Part shown: positions 54,594 through 63,850 of the stretch, piece by piece
Layout: each line of letters begins with the position of its first letter
How positions within the stretch are numbered: position 1 is the first letter of the stretch
From: Actinomadura litoris
Lineage (GTDB): Bacteria; Actinomycetota; Actinomycetes; Streptosporangiales; Streptosporangiaceae
Assembly: GCF_009733595.1 (NCBI RefSeq)
Contig: NZ_WOFH01000005.1
Location: forward strand, 124,001 to 188,000
Reading direction: 5' to 3'
Length of the DNA stretch: 64,000 nucleotides
Translations under genes and position numbers: made by a program
The notes under the pieces: model-generated
Database searches by the model: none
What the model was told of the DNA's origin: nothing
What the model saw: only the letters and a program-made list of their open reading frames with translations

Positions 54594-54598
54594 CACAC

Positions 54599-54614
54599 AT
54601 TTAGATTATCAAAC
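54599..54614. promoter_or_regulatory. AT-rich imperfect palindrome upstream of marR
   Basis: TTTAGATTATCAAAC is centred on GAT-T-ATC, an AT-rich island within very GC-rich DNA immediately before the MarR start. Its position suggests the promoter and operator of the exporter operon. Confidence 0.4.
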
Positions 54615-54782
54615 TTAGTACAGTGTGCGCAGTAGCACTCCAGCAGCCTCGCACACACGACGAAGACCATCAAGAGAACCGCCGCGACCCGGCCCCACGG
54701 CTCAGCCGACCGTGATCACCGCTGCGCACACAAGCCCGAAGACCCAGGGCGACCCGGCTGCCGGCAACGATGACGAAGACGA

Positions 54783-54813
54783 CAAAAAGCCGGTGCTCTG
54801 GCGAGCACCGGCT
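54783..54813 (-). terminator. Rho-independent terminator of tRNA-Ser(GGA)
   Basis: On the minus strand a perfect 11-bp stem (AGCCGGTGCTC and its complement) with a four-base loop is followed directly by a run of five T residues. It lies 22 bases past the tRNA 3' end. Confidence 0.85.
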
Positions 54814-54834
54814 GTTGTTGCCTGGTCAGGCGAG

Positions 54835-54919
54835 CGGAGGATACGAGATTCGAACTCGTGAGGGCGTGAACCCAACACGCTTTCCAAGCGTGCGCCCTAG
54901 GCCACTAGGCGAATCCTCC
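54835..54919 (-). tRNA. tRNA-Ser (anticodon GGA)
   Basis: Acceptor arms GGAGGAT and ATCCTCC pair, the T arm is ACGAG-TTCGAAT-CTCGT, and the anticodon stem encloses loop TTGGAAA with anticodon GGA. A long variable arm (class II) is present. The CCA end is not encoded. A terminator follows. Confidence 0.95.
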
Positions 54920-54929
54920 ACGGGAGAGC

Positions 54930-55274
54930 CTACCGGGTCCTGGGCAGTGGGAGGACCTCAATAACCGCCGAGGTGGGTATCGGGCCGTACACGTGCGGGA
55001 ACACCTGATCGCCCACAGGCTCGTACCGGACGGGCGAGCCGAGGCCCGCGACGTCGATGACCAGCAGCACCAGGCCGTCCCTGGCCACGCCGGTGTAGAA
55101 GTTGGCGAGCACGCCCTCGACCTGCGCCATGTCGGACGAGCAGTGGACGAAGCCCTCCTCGTCCAGCGTCCTCCCCAGCGTGGACATGGTGTAGGGCGCA
55201 CCGGCGTCGCGGGCCGGTTCCCAGTGCTGCCGTTCGGCGATGTGCAGGAGCGTCTCCTGCCGAGGCACGGACAT
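54930..55274 (-). CDS. DUF952 family protein
   Basis: A 114-residue protein with the family landmarks LLHIAERQHWEPA, EEGFVHCSSDMAQV and HVYGPIPTSAVIEV. DUF952 proteins have an ADP-ribosyltransferase-like small fold but no proven function. It lies 11 bases upstream of the tRNA-Ser gene in the same direction, so both might be transcribed together. Confidence 0.82.
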   Translation of the reverse strand: MSVPRQETLLHIAERQHWEPARDAGAPYTMSTLGRTLDEEGFVHCSSDMAQVEGVLANFYTGVARDGLVLLVIDVAGLGSPVRYEPVGDQVFPHVYGPIPTSAVIEVLPLPRTR

Positions 55275-55395
55275 ACAAGGAGCCTAAAGCCCACCTGCCA
55301 AACCACGGCTCACGCATCGCATGGACGGGTTACTGTTCCCTGCGACGACGCGCCCTTAGAGGGGGCTGGCCAGGAGGCAGGCGGAGTTGCCGGAT

Positions 55396-56214
55396 CTACA
55401 GGAGCGGCCAGGCTCGCCGGTAATCGGCCCACTGCCGGCCCAGGTCGGCTAGCTCGGCTTTCCAGGGGGTCACAGGGTCGGTGGTGCTGCGGCGCCGCCA
55501 GGTTTCGGCGTATGCCCAGGCCAGGCGGTCGATGTCGCTAGGGGCGGCTTGCGTCCAGGAGGGGAACCGTTCCAGCCAGTGCGCCACCTGGTCGGGGGTG
55601 TGCCCGGCTTTGAGGAGCCAGGGAATGAGCAGGCCCAGTTCCACCCAGGCCGCCCCACGCGAGGTGAACGCCCAGTCCACCGCGTAGGCACGGCCGGTAG
55701 CAGTGATCAGCAGATTGTCAGGGTTCAGGTCCGCGTGGATCAACGAACCACCCGCCATGGCCGACACGTCGTCCAGGAGCGGTTGCCAACGCCGCTCCAC
55801 CTGGAGCACCACCGCATCGGGCGCGGGCATCACCTGGAAGGTCTCTACGGTCTTGGCCAGCAGGGCAAGATCCGGAGAACCGGGTGAGTAGTCGGCGTGG
55901 CGGGCCTGAACGTGCTCGACGCCCAGCAGCAGCCAACCCGCCTCCTCAATGATCCAGTGGAGGCGGGGGGCGTACGGCTGGACGTACGGGTTGATCCGGG
56001 CTTCGTTACGCAGTGCCGCGACCTCGGTGCCGTCCCGGTCGGGTTCCTTATGGGCGCCCTTGACGAAGACGGTGCCGGTCGTCGTCGTGAGCATCCCGGT
56101 GAAGTGGGCGTGGTTGCCCGCCGGGGGCGGCGTCACCTTGGTCACCTGACCGGTGTGTGCCTGGACGGCTTCTCTCACTTGCTCGGGGAGGTCGGTCCAA
56201 GCACAGCGCCCCAT
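55396..56214 (-). CDS. Aminoglycoside phosphotransferase (APH)-family kinase
   Basis: A 272-residue kinase-fold protein. The catalytic loop is LIHADLNPDNLL (Asp and Asn of the HxDxxxxN motif) and the metal-binding Asp is in AVDWAF. The N-terminal lobe has TVFVKGAHKE with the ATP Lys. Relatives phosphorylate small molecules; resistance, choline or unknown substrates are all possible. It sits in the same direction as the preceding and following small genes. Confidence 0.82.
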   Translation of the reverse strand: MGRCAWTDLPEQVREAVQAHTGQVTKVTPPPAGNHAHFTGMLTTTTGTVFVKGAHKEPDRDGTEVAALRNEARINPYVQPYAPRLHWIIEEAGWLLLGVEHVQARHADYSPGSPDLALLAKTVETFQVMPAPDAVVLQVERRWQPLLDDVSAMAGGSLIHADLNPDNLLITATGRAYAVDWAFTSRGAAWVELGLLIPWLLKAGHTPDQVAHWLERFPSWTQAAPSDIDRLAWAYAETWRRRSTTDPVTPWKAELADLGRQWADYRRAWPLL

Positions 56215-56235
56215 CGGGAGCCCTTCCTGGGTGAG

Positions 56236-56670
56236 TCAGACGCCGGGGTTTTCGGGGCAGCACGATTCACCGGTGGACCAGAATTCCAGCTCGACGGGGT
56301 AGCCGGTGGCGTGAAGCGCCGGGATGGTCCTGGCCATCGCGGCGCCGGAGCCGATGTCCTCGATCATGACCGGGACGTGGTGGATGAACCGCCCGGCGAC
56401 ACGTTCGCAGAACTCGGCGTACTCGCGGGTGTGCTCGATGAAGCAGTGCCAGCCGGGGTCTACCGAGACGTCCGGGACGATCCGGATGGCGGGGTTGTCG
56501 CCGACGGCCTTGAGGTAGATCAAGGTCTGTTCGATGACGCGCTCGGCGTACCGTCCGGTGACGCGGTGCCGGGTCACCATGAAGCTGACGAGCGTGGAGA
56601 AGGTCTCCGGCGAGACGAGGTCACGGGCTTCCTTCACCGCCTCGGTCGTTCTCTCGGAAGTGATGGTCAC
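56236..56670 (-). CDS. Conserved actinobacterial protein (glycine-rich-domain-like family)
   Basis: A 144-residue protein with the characteristic VDPGWHCFIEHTREYAEFC and FIHHVP segments, which supply several His and Cys residues. It ends with ESCCPENPGV. Some annotations call this family glycine-rich domain-containing protein-like; the biochemical role is unknown. The GTG at 56670 follows GGGAGGT at good spacing; a longer frame to 56760 is less likely. It commonly lies near XRE regulators, as here. Confidence 0.65.
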   Translation of the reverse strand: MTITSERTTEAVKEARDLVSPETFSTLVSFMVTRHRVTGRYAERVIEQTLIYLKAVGDNPAIRIVPDVSVDPGWHCFIEHTREYAEFCERVAGRFIHHVPVMIEDIGSGAAMARTIPALHATGYPVELEFWSTGESCCPENPGV

Positions 56671-56864
56671 TGCGGATCTACCTCCCTGGGGCGAGCGCGG
56701 TCCGTCGCCGCGCTTGAAATTCCGGACGGCGGCCAAGGATGGGGACGAGTAGGGACTCACCGCGACAATCCAGGCGGAATATCAGGTGATCGGTTCTGTT
56801 CCGCTCGCCCTGCGCCGCTCATACCAGGACGGTAGGAGAGGCCCGCCGGCGCGCTCCAGGATGT

Positions 56865-57707
56865 TTACAGATGTTGCAAGGCGACTATGGCGTCGTTGAC
56901 GAGGCGCCGGGCCTCCCGTCCGTAGACCGCCTGGCCCTGGAGCAACTTGAAAGCCTTTTCGAAAAGCGCGATCTCTCGTGGCTGTGTCACCTTGATACCC
57001 GCGGACGTGGTTTCGATCTTGACAAGCTGATCGTCGAAGATCCAGAACCCCTCGCCGGGCCACAGGCGGCGTACGACCTGCGGCGGGATGATGCCTAGGG
57101 AGACGCTGGGAAGCGCCATCACCGCCAGGAGGCGATCGAGTTGGCCGAGCATCACATCTCGGCTCCCGAACACAGTCGAAAGAGTCCGAGCTTCAAGCAC
57201 GAACGCGAACTTTCGATCGCCTCTGTACAGATAATGCTGACGTTCCATTCTGGCTGCGACGGCTGCGCCGATGTCCGTTTCGGCTTGGTAGAAGGCGGCG
57301 GCGATCTCAAGTATCGCCAAGGAGTACTCGGCTGTTTGGAGAATCCCGGGGACGACGTCCGATTCGTACACCCGGAAGCGCCCGGTCGCCTCATACAGAG
57401 GGTAGGACTTCTCTTGCAGGCGCCTCAGGCCGCCACGAAGCTGGCGCTGCCACTCCAGCCACATTCCTTCGATGCCGCGCAGTGTCGCGATCAAGGCTGG
57501 AACCTGGTCGGTAGCATCACATAACGCGCACCAGGTGTGCACGTCGTTCTCGGAGGGATTCTGACGCCCGTTCTCGATGCGGTAAATCTTGGTGAAATGA
57601 ATGCCCGAGAGCGCGGCCAGCGCCCGTCCTGTCAGGCGTGCGTCCTTCCGGATCTCGCGAAGGCGGCCGCCGAACTCCTCGCGGGCCCGCTGGACCTGAC
57701 TCGACAC
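56865..57707 (-). CDS. XRE-family regulator with DUF5753 domain
   Basis: A 280-residue protein. HTH at about 8-62 (RLREIRKDARLTGRALAALSG, then FTKIYRIENGRQNPS) followed by a DUF5753 domain with FRVYESDVVPGILQTAEY and VSLGIIPPQV. The GTG at 57707 is the first start that does not overlap the DUF6879 gene ending at 57716. It closes a four-gene operon of DUF6879-type small genes. Confidence 0.85.
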   Translation of the reverse strand: MSSQVQRAREEFGGRLREIRKDARLTGRALAALSGIHFTKIYRIENGRQNPSENDVHTWCALCDATDQVPALIATLRGIEGMWLEWQRQLRGGLRRLQEKSYPLYEATGRFRVYESDVVPGILQTAEYSLAILEIAAAFYQAETDIGAAVAARMERQHYLYRGDRKFAFVLEARTLSTVFGSRDVMLGQLDRLLAVMALPSVSLGIIPPQVVRRLWPGEGFWIFDDQLVKIETTSAGIKVTQPREIALFEKAFKLLQGQAVYGREARRLVNDAIVALQHL

Positions 57708-57715
57708 CGGCGGGG

Positions 57716-58234
57716 TCAGGCGGGGTCGTACTCGTGGTCCGGGACGCCTAGGGTCCAGACCCTCTCGAACGCCTGCCTGCACAGATGTACGACGTCCGGC
57801 TCTTTCCAGAGTTGGCGCTCGACAACTTCGCCGCTCGCGGCGAAGACGGTGAAGACCGCCGCCTCGTCATCGAAAAGCCAGAAGTCATTTCCGGGGAGTG
57901 CGATGCCCGACACCAGGCGACGAGGGACCCAAACAATCTGCTCCCCCGCTTCGACGAACAGATGCGAGTCCGACAGAACCCAGCGCTGATAGTCGCTGAC
58001 CGGCTCGGAAACGATCCGTGCTCTCCGGATCACCTTACCTGCCCGTGTCGCGGATCGCACCGTGTCGAACCAGGGTTGCAACCACTTGCGATCGTCCCGC
58101 TCCCCGTCCCGCCATTTCTTCAGGTGTGGCTTCTCCACCTGGGTCCCGTAGGAGTCGCGCATCTCCAAGTGCAGCGCTTCCCGGCGGAAAGTACTGAAGA
58201 ACTCCCGTCGCGCTTCACCTGTGATCAGTTCCAA
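57716..58234 (-). CDS. DUF6879 family protein
   Basis: A 172-residue protein with EARREFFSTFRREALHLEMRDSY at the N-terminus and LPGNDFWLFDDEAAVFTVF in the middle, the recurring pattern of DUF6879. These proteins are usually encoded beside XRE/DUF5753 regulators and may be their partner or target. Three bases separate it from the upstream small gene. Function unknown. Confidence 0.85.
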   Translation of the reverse strand: MELITGEARREFFSTFRREALHLEMRDSYGTQVEKPHLKKWRDGERDDRKWLQPWFDTVRSATRAGKVIRRARIVSEPVSDYQRWVLSDSHLFVEAGEQIVWVPRRLVSGIALPGNDFWLFDDEAAVFTVFAASGEVVERQLWKEPDVVHLCRQAFERVWTLGVPDHEYDPA

Positions 58235-58237
58235 AAT

Positions 58238-58408
58238 CTACCCTTCACCGAGCAGAGCCCTCAGGGCTGACTTCGGGGTCTCCACGCAGTCCTCATGATC
58301 TGGGATGTCCATCTGGCCACGTGCTTCGGCGCTGGCCACCCGAGCACCCCGAACGATGAATTTCCCTTCTTTGCCCACGTGCACGATCGGCGGTGCCCAG
58401 TTCGTCAC
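58238..58408 (-). CDS. Small protein, homologue of its upstream neighbour
   Basis: A 56-residue product starting at GTG 58408, which overlaps the stop of the upstream gene as GTGA. Its order PPIVHVGKEGKFIVRGARV - MDIPDHEDCVETPKSALRALL matches SPTLYATDQDTYIIQGWIV - LDVPEGEEIVEVP in the neighbour, so the two are paralogous. The frame is also open upstream of 58408 into the neighbour, which raises the possibility of one longer frameshifted protein. Confidence 0.6.
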   Translation of the reverse strand: MTNWAPPIVHVGKEGKFIVRGARVASAEARGQMDIPDHEDCVETPKSALRALLGEG

Positions 58409-58614
58409 GCGACCTGTGACGCCATCGTTGACCAGGTGGTCGAAGAGGCCGGAGGGACCTCGACGATCTCCTCGCCTTCCGGCACATCGAGCTTGTCCAA
58501 GATCTCGGGATCGGTCACGATCCAACCCTGAATGATGTAGGTGTCCTGGTCGGTGGCGTACAGGGTCGGAGATTCATCCGGCTTCGAGTCCTTGCCCAAG
58601 AACGTAAGGCGCAT
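58405..58614 (-). CDS. Small regulatory-operon protein, possibly frameshifted at the C-terminus
   Basis: A 69-residue protein beginning MRLTFLGKDSKPDESPTLY, a form often found beside DUF6879 and XRE genes. After IVEVP the sequence becomes Ser/Thr-rich (PASSTTWSTMASQVA), unlike the hydrophobic tail of relatives. In the +1 frame the same bases encode GLFDHLVNDGV, which fits better and continues into the next gene. Either the short form is real or a one-base change lies near 58450. Confidence 0.6.
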   Translation of the reverse strand: MRLTFLGKDSKPDESPTLYATDQDTYIIQGWIVTDPEILDKLDVPEGEEIVEVPPASSTTWSTMASQVA

Positions 58615-58909
58615 GGATGCCCCTCGGTCCGAAGCGTTGACGGATGTTGCAGCACCAACACTCCGCGCCGGGGCGGGATGACGTCAAGAGGTCCCCGCAG
58701 TCTGACTTGTGTTCCTCGTGCCAGTTCCCAGCAAAGCCCTGCGCCGTCCCTCCTCAGGGGTCTGTTGGAGCGGACGCCTGGGCTCAGCGGATTCCTCTGG
58801 TCGGAGACGACCTGGCCTTGGTGCCGCAAGGTGACCGGATCTCGCCAAGATCGACCCGCTTCCAGGGGATACGCTAAGAATGAATTTCATCCCATGCCCG
58901 GGGGCTGAT

Positions 58910-59173
58910 ATGGGTTTCTTGGAGAATGCCGGAAAGGCGATCGGCGCGCTCGGTCGCGCCATCGGCGACTACGAAGCAGCCAGAAATCAAGCGCAGTACC
59001 TCCTCACCATGAGCGAGGACCAGGCGAAGCTGCGACTGCACGAGCGGGCCCGCGAGGATCGGGACCCCGTGATCCTGATCAGCCGCGCGCTGAAGGAGAT
59101 CGCACGAACGGACTCCGGCGACCGCGCGGACCTGGCGGCCCGGCTCGCCCTGTTCGCCGACGGCCTCGTATAG
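58910..59173 (+). CDS. Small hypothetical protein
   Basis: An 87-residue, mainly helical protein. It starts MGFLENAGKAIGALGRAIGDYEAA and ends with a charged helix (SEDQAKLRLHERAREDRDP, then RADLAARLALFADGLV). ATG 58910 follows GGGGG; ATG 58880 is also in frame. No family is recognised. It is alone and divergent from the XRE operon. Confidence 0.5.
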   Translation: MGFLENAGKAIGALGRAIGDYEAARNQAQYLLTMSEDQAKLRLHERAREDRDPVILISRALKEIARTDSGDRADLAARLALFADGLV

Positions 59174-59353
59174 CCCCTGCCGAGACACCCACGGGGCCCT
59201 TGCGACCAGGCGCCACTGGACGTCGCCCTATTGGTCATCCGGTGCTTCGCGAGGGCAGTGGCGGGCCACGCAGCCCCGAGCCGCGATCAGCGACGAACTG
59301 CTCTCAGCGAACCGGACTGCGGGTCGGTCGTGGGCTGGGGATCGGATGCCGTT

Positions 59354-59371
59354 GGGCGGGGGTGGGTGGGG
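59354..59371 (+). other. G-quadruplex motif upstream of SRP RNA
   Basis: Four G-tracts of 3-5 bases separated by single-base loops (GGG-C-GGGGG-T-GGG-T-GGGG) lie on the plus strand about 70 bases before the SRP RNA. This meets the standard sequence rule for a very stable G-quadruplex. Confidence 0.55.
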
Positions 59372-59441
59372 TGTGGTGGCTGCGGCGTGGCTATCTGGGG
59401 ATCCGGCCGATCCTGGGGCAGGGATGCCATAGACTCTGGGC

Positions 59442-59530
59442 AGACCCCTCGCACGGCGTCACCCTGTGAACCTCCCCAGGGCCGGAAGGCAGCAAGGATA
59501 AGCAGGCTCTGGCGGGTGTGCGGGGGGTCC
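59442..59530 (+). ncRNA. ffs: Signal recognition particle 4.5S-type RNA
   Basis: The apical SRP domain is seen as CAGGGCCGGAAGGCAGCAAGG, including the conserved GGAAG tetraloop and internal loop, and the ends (GACCCCTCGCAC and GTGCGGGGGGTC) pair with one wobble. A TTTT run follows. Position just before dnaX is the standard actinobacterial location. Confidence 0.9.
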
Positions 59531-59575
59531 TTTTCGCTTCTGACGCTCCGCTTCTTGAGGGAGGGCGGGCCCCCG

Positions 59576-61984
59576 ATGAGTCTGGCTCTGTACCGCAAGT
59601 ACCGGCCAGCGACGTTCGCCGAACTGAAGGGGCAGGAACACGTCGCCGAGCCCCTGCGGCAGGCGCTGCGCAACGGCCGGATCAACCACGCCTACCTGTT
59701 CAGCGGTCCGCGCGGCTGCGGCAAGACGTCCAGCGCCCGTATCCTCGCGCGTTCGCTCAACTGCGAGCAGGGGCCGACCGCGGATCCGTGCGGCGAGTGC
59801 GACTCGTGTGTCGCGCTCGGTCCGTCGGGCAGCGGCCACATCGACGTCATCGAGATCGACGCGGCCTCGCACGGTGGCGTTGACGACGCCCGTGACCTGC
59901 GGGAACGTGCGTTCTTCGCGCCGGTGTCGGCGCGCTTCAAGGTGTACATCATCGACGAGGCGCACATGGTCACCCGCGAGGGCTTCAACGCGCTGCTGAA
60001 GCTCGTCGAGGAGCCCCCGCCGCACCTGAAGTTCGTCTTCGCGACCACCGAGCCGGAGAAGGTCATCGGGACGATCAGGTCCCGGACCCACCACTATCCG
60101 TTCCGGCTCATCCCGCCGGGCGTCCTCCAAGATCTCGTCGAGGAGATCCTGCGGTCGGAGAAGGTGCCCTACGAGGAGTCGGCGCTGCCGCTCGCGGTGC
60201 GGGCCGGGGCGGGCTCCGCCCGTGACACCCTGTCGATCCTCGACCAGCTTCTCGCGGGGTCGGACGAACAGGGCATCACCTACACGCGGGCCGTCTCGCT
60301 GCTCGGATACACCGATTCCGCCTTGCTGGACGAGGTGGTCGCAGCCTTCGCGGCCCGGGACGGCGCGGCCGTGTTCGCCGCGATCGACCGGGTTGTAGAA
60401 AGTGGTCAGGATCCGCGGCGTTTCACGGCCGACCTGCTGGAGCGCGTCCGGGATCTGGTGATCCTGTCGAACGTCCCGGATGCCGGGGGTTCCGGCCTCC
60501 TCAACGTTCCGGCCGACGAGCTGGAGCAGATGCGGCGGCAGGCCTCGTCCATGGGGCCGGGGGAGCTGACGCGCGCGGCGGACCTGCTGCACACCGGGCT
60601 CACGGAGATGCGCGGCGCCACGTCCCCGCGCCTGCTGCTTGAGCTGATCAGCGCACGTATCCTCCTCCCCGCCGCGTACGAGGACGAGGCGTCGATGTTC
60701 GCGCGGCTCGACCGGCTGGAGCGAACGGCCGCGCAGGGCGGGTTCGCCGGCGGCGGCCAGGGCGGCGCCCAAGGGGGCGGCGGGTTGGCGCCCGCCTTCC
60801 AGGCCGGGCAGGGAGCACCTGTCCCGGGGGCGCCTGGCCGGGCGACGCCGCCCGGTGGGGGTGGACGGCCGGGGCAGGACTCCGCGCAGGGATCTCCGCA
60901 GGGCTCCGCGCAAAGCCCTGCCCAGAGTCCCGCGCAAGGATCCGCCCCTGGGCCAGCGCAGAGCTCTGCCTCCAGGCCCGCGCAAGGGTCCGCGCAGGGT
61001 TCCGAGCAAAACCCGGCGGGACAGCCCCCGCCCGCCCAGGGGGGCGACCCCACTTCCAGTGTCAACCGCCGTCCCGGGTCTCCGGAAGCGGAACGCGGTT
61101 CTGTGGATAACCGCTCGAACACCCCTGTGGACAACCGCCCCGACAACCGCTCGGACCACCGTCCGGTCAACCGTCCGAGCCAACCCGCTGCGCCCACTTC
61201 GCCGGCTCCGCCCGCCTCACCCGCCCCCCAGGCCGCCGCTCCGGGCGGCGGGATGGACGTCGGCACCGTCCAGCAGTACTGGCCGGACATCGTCGAGGCC
61301 GTCAAGCAGGTCAGCCGCGCCACCTGGATGGTCATCATGTCCGGGGTGCGGCCCGTCGCCCTCGACGGACGCGTGCTGACGCTCTCCTTCGACGCCGAAG
61401 GGTCCCGGCTGGGCTTCGTCAACGGCAACCGCGACGTGATCCTCTGCGAGGTCCTGAAGGAGCGGATGGGCGTCGACTGGCGGATCGAGACCGTCGTCGG
61501 CGGCGGCTCACCCCCCGCAGGCGGACGTCCCGGCGGACGGCCGGGAGGCGGCGGCAGCCCGCCCAACCGCGGAGGCGGCAACCCAGGGGGCGGCCAGGGA
61601 ACCAGGCCGGGCGGCCAAGGCGGCGGCAACGGCGGCAATGGCGGAACGGGAAGCGGTTTCGGTTCCTCCCCCGCGGCCGGGTTCGGCGGCGCGTCCGACC
61701 AGGCGGCCCCGGCCGGTGCGCCGAGCGGAGCGCCGGCGCCGTCCGCCGGTGCGCAGCCCGGCCGGGCTCCCGCGCCCCGGACCGGCCAGGGCGATCCCGG
61801 GCCGATGCCCCCGCCTCCGGACGAGCCTCCCCCGCCGCCCGACCCGGGCCCGGTGGACGAGAGCGACGAGGTCGACCCCGAGGGCGACGCCGACGCGGAC
61901 GGCACCGAGGCCGAGATGAGCGGGATGGCGCTCATCCAGCGGGAGCTGGGCGGACAGATCATCAAGGAGATCGACAACACCTGA
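59576..61984 (+). CDS. dnaX: DNA polymerase III subunits gamma and tau
   Basis: An 802-residue clamp-loader ATPase. Walker A is [12 protein letters not shown] (about 44-55), the zinc cysteines are in [16 protein letters not shown], Walker B is YIIDEAHM and sensor 1 is FATTEPEKV. Domain III reaches to about residue 385. A Gln/Ser/Pro/Gly-rich low-complexity linker (about 385-555) precedes the tau-type region starting [17 protein letters not shown], and a second Gly/Pro-rich stretch precedes the acidic tail. No programmed-frameshift site was identified. Confidence 0.96.
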   Translation: MSLALYRKYRPATFAELKGQEHVAEPLRQALRNGRINHAYLFSGPRGCGKTSSARILARSLNCEQGPTADPCGECDSCVALGPSGSGHIDVIEIDAASHGGVDDARDLRERAFFAPVSARFKVYIIDEAHMVTREGFNALLKLVEEPPPHLKFVFATTEPEKVIGTIRSRTHHYPFRLIPPGVLQDLVEEILRSEKVPYEESALPLAVRAGAGSARDTLSILDQLLAGSDEQGITYTRAVSLLGYTDSALLDEVVAAFAARDGAAVFAAIDRVVESGQDPRRFTADLLERVRDLVILSNVPDAGGSGLLNVPADELEQMRRQASSMGPGELTRAADLLHTGLTEMRGATSPRLLLELISARILLPAAYEDEASMFARLDRLERTAAQGGFAGGGQGGAQGGGGLAPAFQAGQGAPVPGAPGRATPPGGGGRPGQDSAQGSPQGSAQSPAQSPAQGSAPGPAQSSASRPAQGSAQGSEQNPAGQPPPAQGGDPTSSVNRRPGSPEAERGSVDNRSNTPVDNRPDNRSDHRPVNRPSQPAAPTSPAPPASPAPQAAAPGGGMDVGTVQQYWPDIVEAVKQVSRATWMVIMSGVRPVALDGRVLTLSFDAEGSRLGFVNGNRDVILCEVLKERMGVDWRIETVVGGGSPPAGGRPGGRPGGGGSPPNRGGGNPGGGQGTRPGGQGGGNGGNGGTGSGFGSSPAAGFGGASDQAAPAGAPSGAPAPSAGAQPGRAPAPRTGQGDPGPMPPPPDEPPPPPDPGPVDESDEVDPEGDADADGTEAEMSGMALIQRELGGQIIKEIDNT

Positions 61985-62166
61985 GGCGGGCCCGCGGAGG
62001 GCTGAGGGGGAGGCCGGAGGGGGGCGGCGCACCGGGCGGGGCCGGACGTACCGCATCATGGTCGAACCCCGTAGTCTCGGGAGGACGGACGTCCGGTGGT
62101 CGGCTGGTCGCCAGACAGAAGGCCCTCGCGAGAGGGCCGGAACAACGCCGGAATAAGGAGTGGACC

Positions 62167-62631
62167 GTGGAACCCGGTGGTCAGTTGAACATCCAGGAGC
62201 TGCTCCAGCAGGCGCAGGCCGTCCAGGAGCAGCTCTTCACCGCCCAGCGCGAGCTGGCGGAGGCCGAGGTGAAGGGGACCGCGGGGGGCGGGCTCGTCAC
62301 CGCGACCGTCAACGGTGAGGGCGAGGTCACGGGGCTCTCGATCGACCCGAAGGCCATCGACCCCGACGACCCGGCCGACACCGCCGAGACCATCGCCGAC
62401 CTGGTACTGGCCGCGATCCGCGACGCGGCCCGCGAGGCGCGCGAGTTGCAGCAGGAGAAGATGGGTCCGCTCGCCGCGGGCCTCGGCGGCGCCATGCCGG
62501 GCCTGGGCGGCGGCGGGTTGCCCGGCGGTCTTCCGGGCGGTTTCCCCGGCCTCGGCGGCGGCCCCGGTGCGGGCGGTGCGGGCGGTGCGGGCGGTGCCGG
62601 TGGGCAGCAGGGCGGCGAGCCCGGGGCCTGA
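62167..62631 (+). CDS. YbaB/EbfC nucleoid-associated protein
   Basis: A 154-residue protein. The conserved YbaB core (about 8-105) includes [19 protein letters not shown] and [18 protein letters not shown]. The C-terminal 45 residues are almost pure Gly/Ala/Pro and disordered. It starts at GTG 62167 after AAGGAG. It lies between dnaX and recR, the conserved order in bacteria, and binds DNA as a dimer. Confidence 0.93.
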   Translation: MEPGGQLNIQELLQQAQAVQEQLFTAQRELAEAEVKGTAGGGLVTATVNGEGEVTGLSIDPKAIDPDDPADTAETIADLVLAAIRDAAREARELQQEKMGPLAAGLGGAMPGLGGGGLPGGLPGGFPGLGGGPGAGGAGGAGGAGGQQGGEPGA

Positions 62632-62712
62632 TCGCGAGGCGGCGATGGCGAAAGGACGCGCCCCGGTGGAACGTCCTAGAAGGTAGTTGGACGCGAAGAA
62701 AGGAAGGGTCCG

Positions 62713-63312
62713 TTGTACGAAGGGGTGGTTCAGAACCTCATCGACGAGCTGGGCAGGCTGCCCGGCGTCGGCCCCAAGAGCGCGCAGCGGATCGCCTTCC
62801 ACCTCCTCGCCGCGGATCCGGCCGACGTCGAGCGGCTGGGCAAGGCGCTCAAGGAGGTCAAGGACAAGGTCCGCTTCTGCAAGACATGCGGGAACGTCGC
62901 GGAAGAAGAGGAATGCCGGATCTGCCGTGACGCGCGCCGCGACCCGCAGGTGATCTGCGTCGTGGAGGAGTCCAAGGACGTCGTCGCCATCGAGAAGACG
63001 CGGGAGTTCCGCGGCCGCTACCACGTGCTGGGCGGCGCGATCAGTCCGATCGAGGGCGTCGGCCCGGACGACCTGCGCATCCGGGAGCTGATGCAGCGGC
63101 TCGCCGACGGCACGGTGACCGAGCTGATCCTCGCGACCGACCCGAACCTGGAGGGCGAGGCGACCGCCACGTACCTCGCCCGACTGGTGAAGCCCATGGG
63201 CCTCACGGTCACTCGCCTGGCCAGCGGCCTGCCGGTGGGTGGCGACCTCGAATACGCCGACGAGGTGACGTTGGGCCGCGCATTCGAAGGACGGAGGCTG
63301 CTCGATGTCTGA
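62713..63312 (+). CDS. recR: Recombination protein RecR
   Basis: A 199-residue DNA repair protein acting with RecF/RecO. It has the N-terminal HhH segment [20 protein letters not shown], the zinc finger [16 protein letters not shown] and the Toprim segment with [12 protein letters not shown]. The start is TTG 62713 after AAGGAAGGG. It overlaps the next gene by 8 bases. Confidence 0.96.
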   Translation: MYEGVVQNLIDELGRLPGVGPKSAQRIAFHLLAADPADVERLGKALKEVKDKVRFCKTCGNVAEEEECRICRDARRDPQVICVVEESKDVVAIEKTREFRGRYHVLGGAISPIEGVGPDDLRIRELMQRLADGTVTELILATDPNLEGEATATYLARLVKPMGLTVTRLASGLPVGGDLEYADEVTLGRAFEGRRLLDV

Positions 63313-63850
63313 AGCCAACAGCCCACAGGACTGGAACGTCCTCGCCGAACGCGTGGCGCGCCATGTGGAGAACTACCTGAACGGCCTGGAGGCCGTCGCG
63401 CGCGGCGACGGCGAGGAGCACACGATCCCGCTGCTCCTGCTTGAGGTGTCGCAGGTCATCCTGGCCGGCGCGCAGCTCGGCGCGAGCGCCGACGTGATCC
63501 TGCCCGACAACTGGGAGCCCGAGGTCGGCCCCGACCCGGACCTCGACGCCGTCCGGCAGGGCCTCGCCGAGCGGCTCGCGGGGCTGGACGAGTACGTCGA
63601 GGTCTTCGACCCGTACAAGGACACCGAACCCACCTCCTACCGGCTTTCGGACGACCTGGTGGACGTGGCCAGCGACCTCGTCCACGGGCTGCGCCACTAC
63701 CAGCAGGAACGTCCGCTGGAGGCGCTCTGGTGGTGGCAGTACTCCTACTTCAACCACTGGGGCAACCACGCGGGCGCGTCCCTGCGAGCCCTCCACGCGG
63801 TGGTCGCGAACGCCCGCCTGGACGTCGCGCACGAGACCGCCACCGCCTGA
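63305..63850 (+). CDS. DUF5063 family protein
   Basis: A 181-residue acidic helical protein. The Trp/His-rich C-terminus [18 protein letters not shown] is the family landmark. It follows recR with an 8-base overlap, a conserved arrangement, but has no established function. Confidence 0.82.
   Translation: MSEANSPQDWNVLAERVARHVENYLNGLEAVARGDGEEHTIPLLLLEVSQVILAGAQLGASADVILPDNWEPEVGPDPDLDAVRQGLAERLAGLDEYVEVFDPYKDTEPTSYRLSDDLVDVASDLVHGLRHYQQERPLEALWWWQYSYFNHWGNHAGASLRALHAVVANARLDVAHETATA

Noticed and set aside
17011..54596. Assignment to a named antibiotic such as a pluramycin or anthracycline
   Set aside because: Sugar biosynthesis and glycosyltransferase genes are absent and the predicted starter has an extra methyl, so no known product fits well.
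831..54919. The two tRNA-Ser genes as attachment sites flanking an integrative element
   Set aside because: They have different sequences and anticodons, I found no matching direct repeat, integrase, relaxase or transposase in between.
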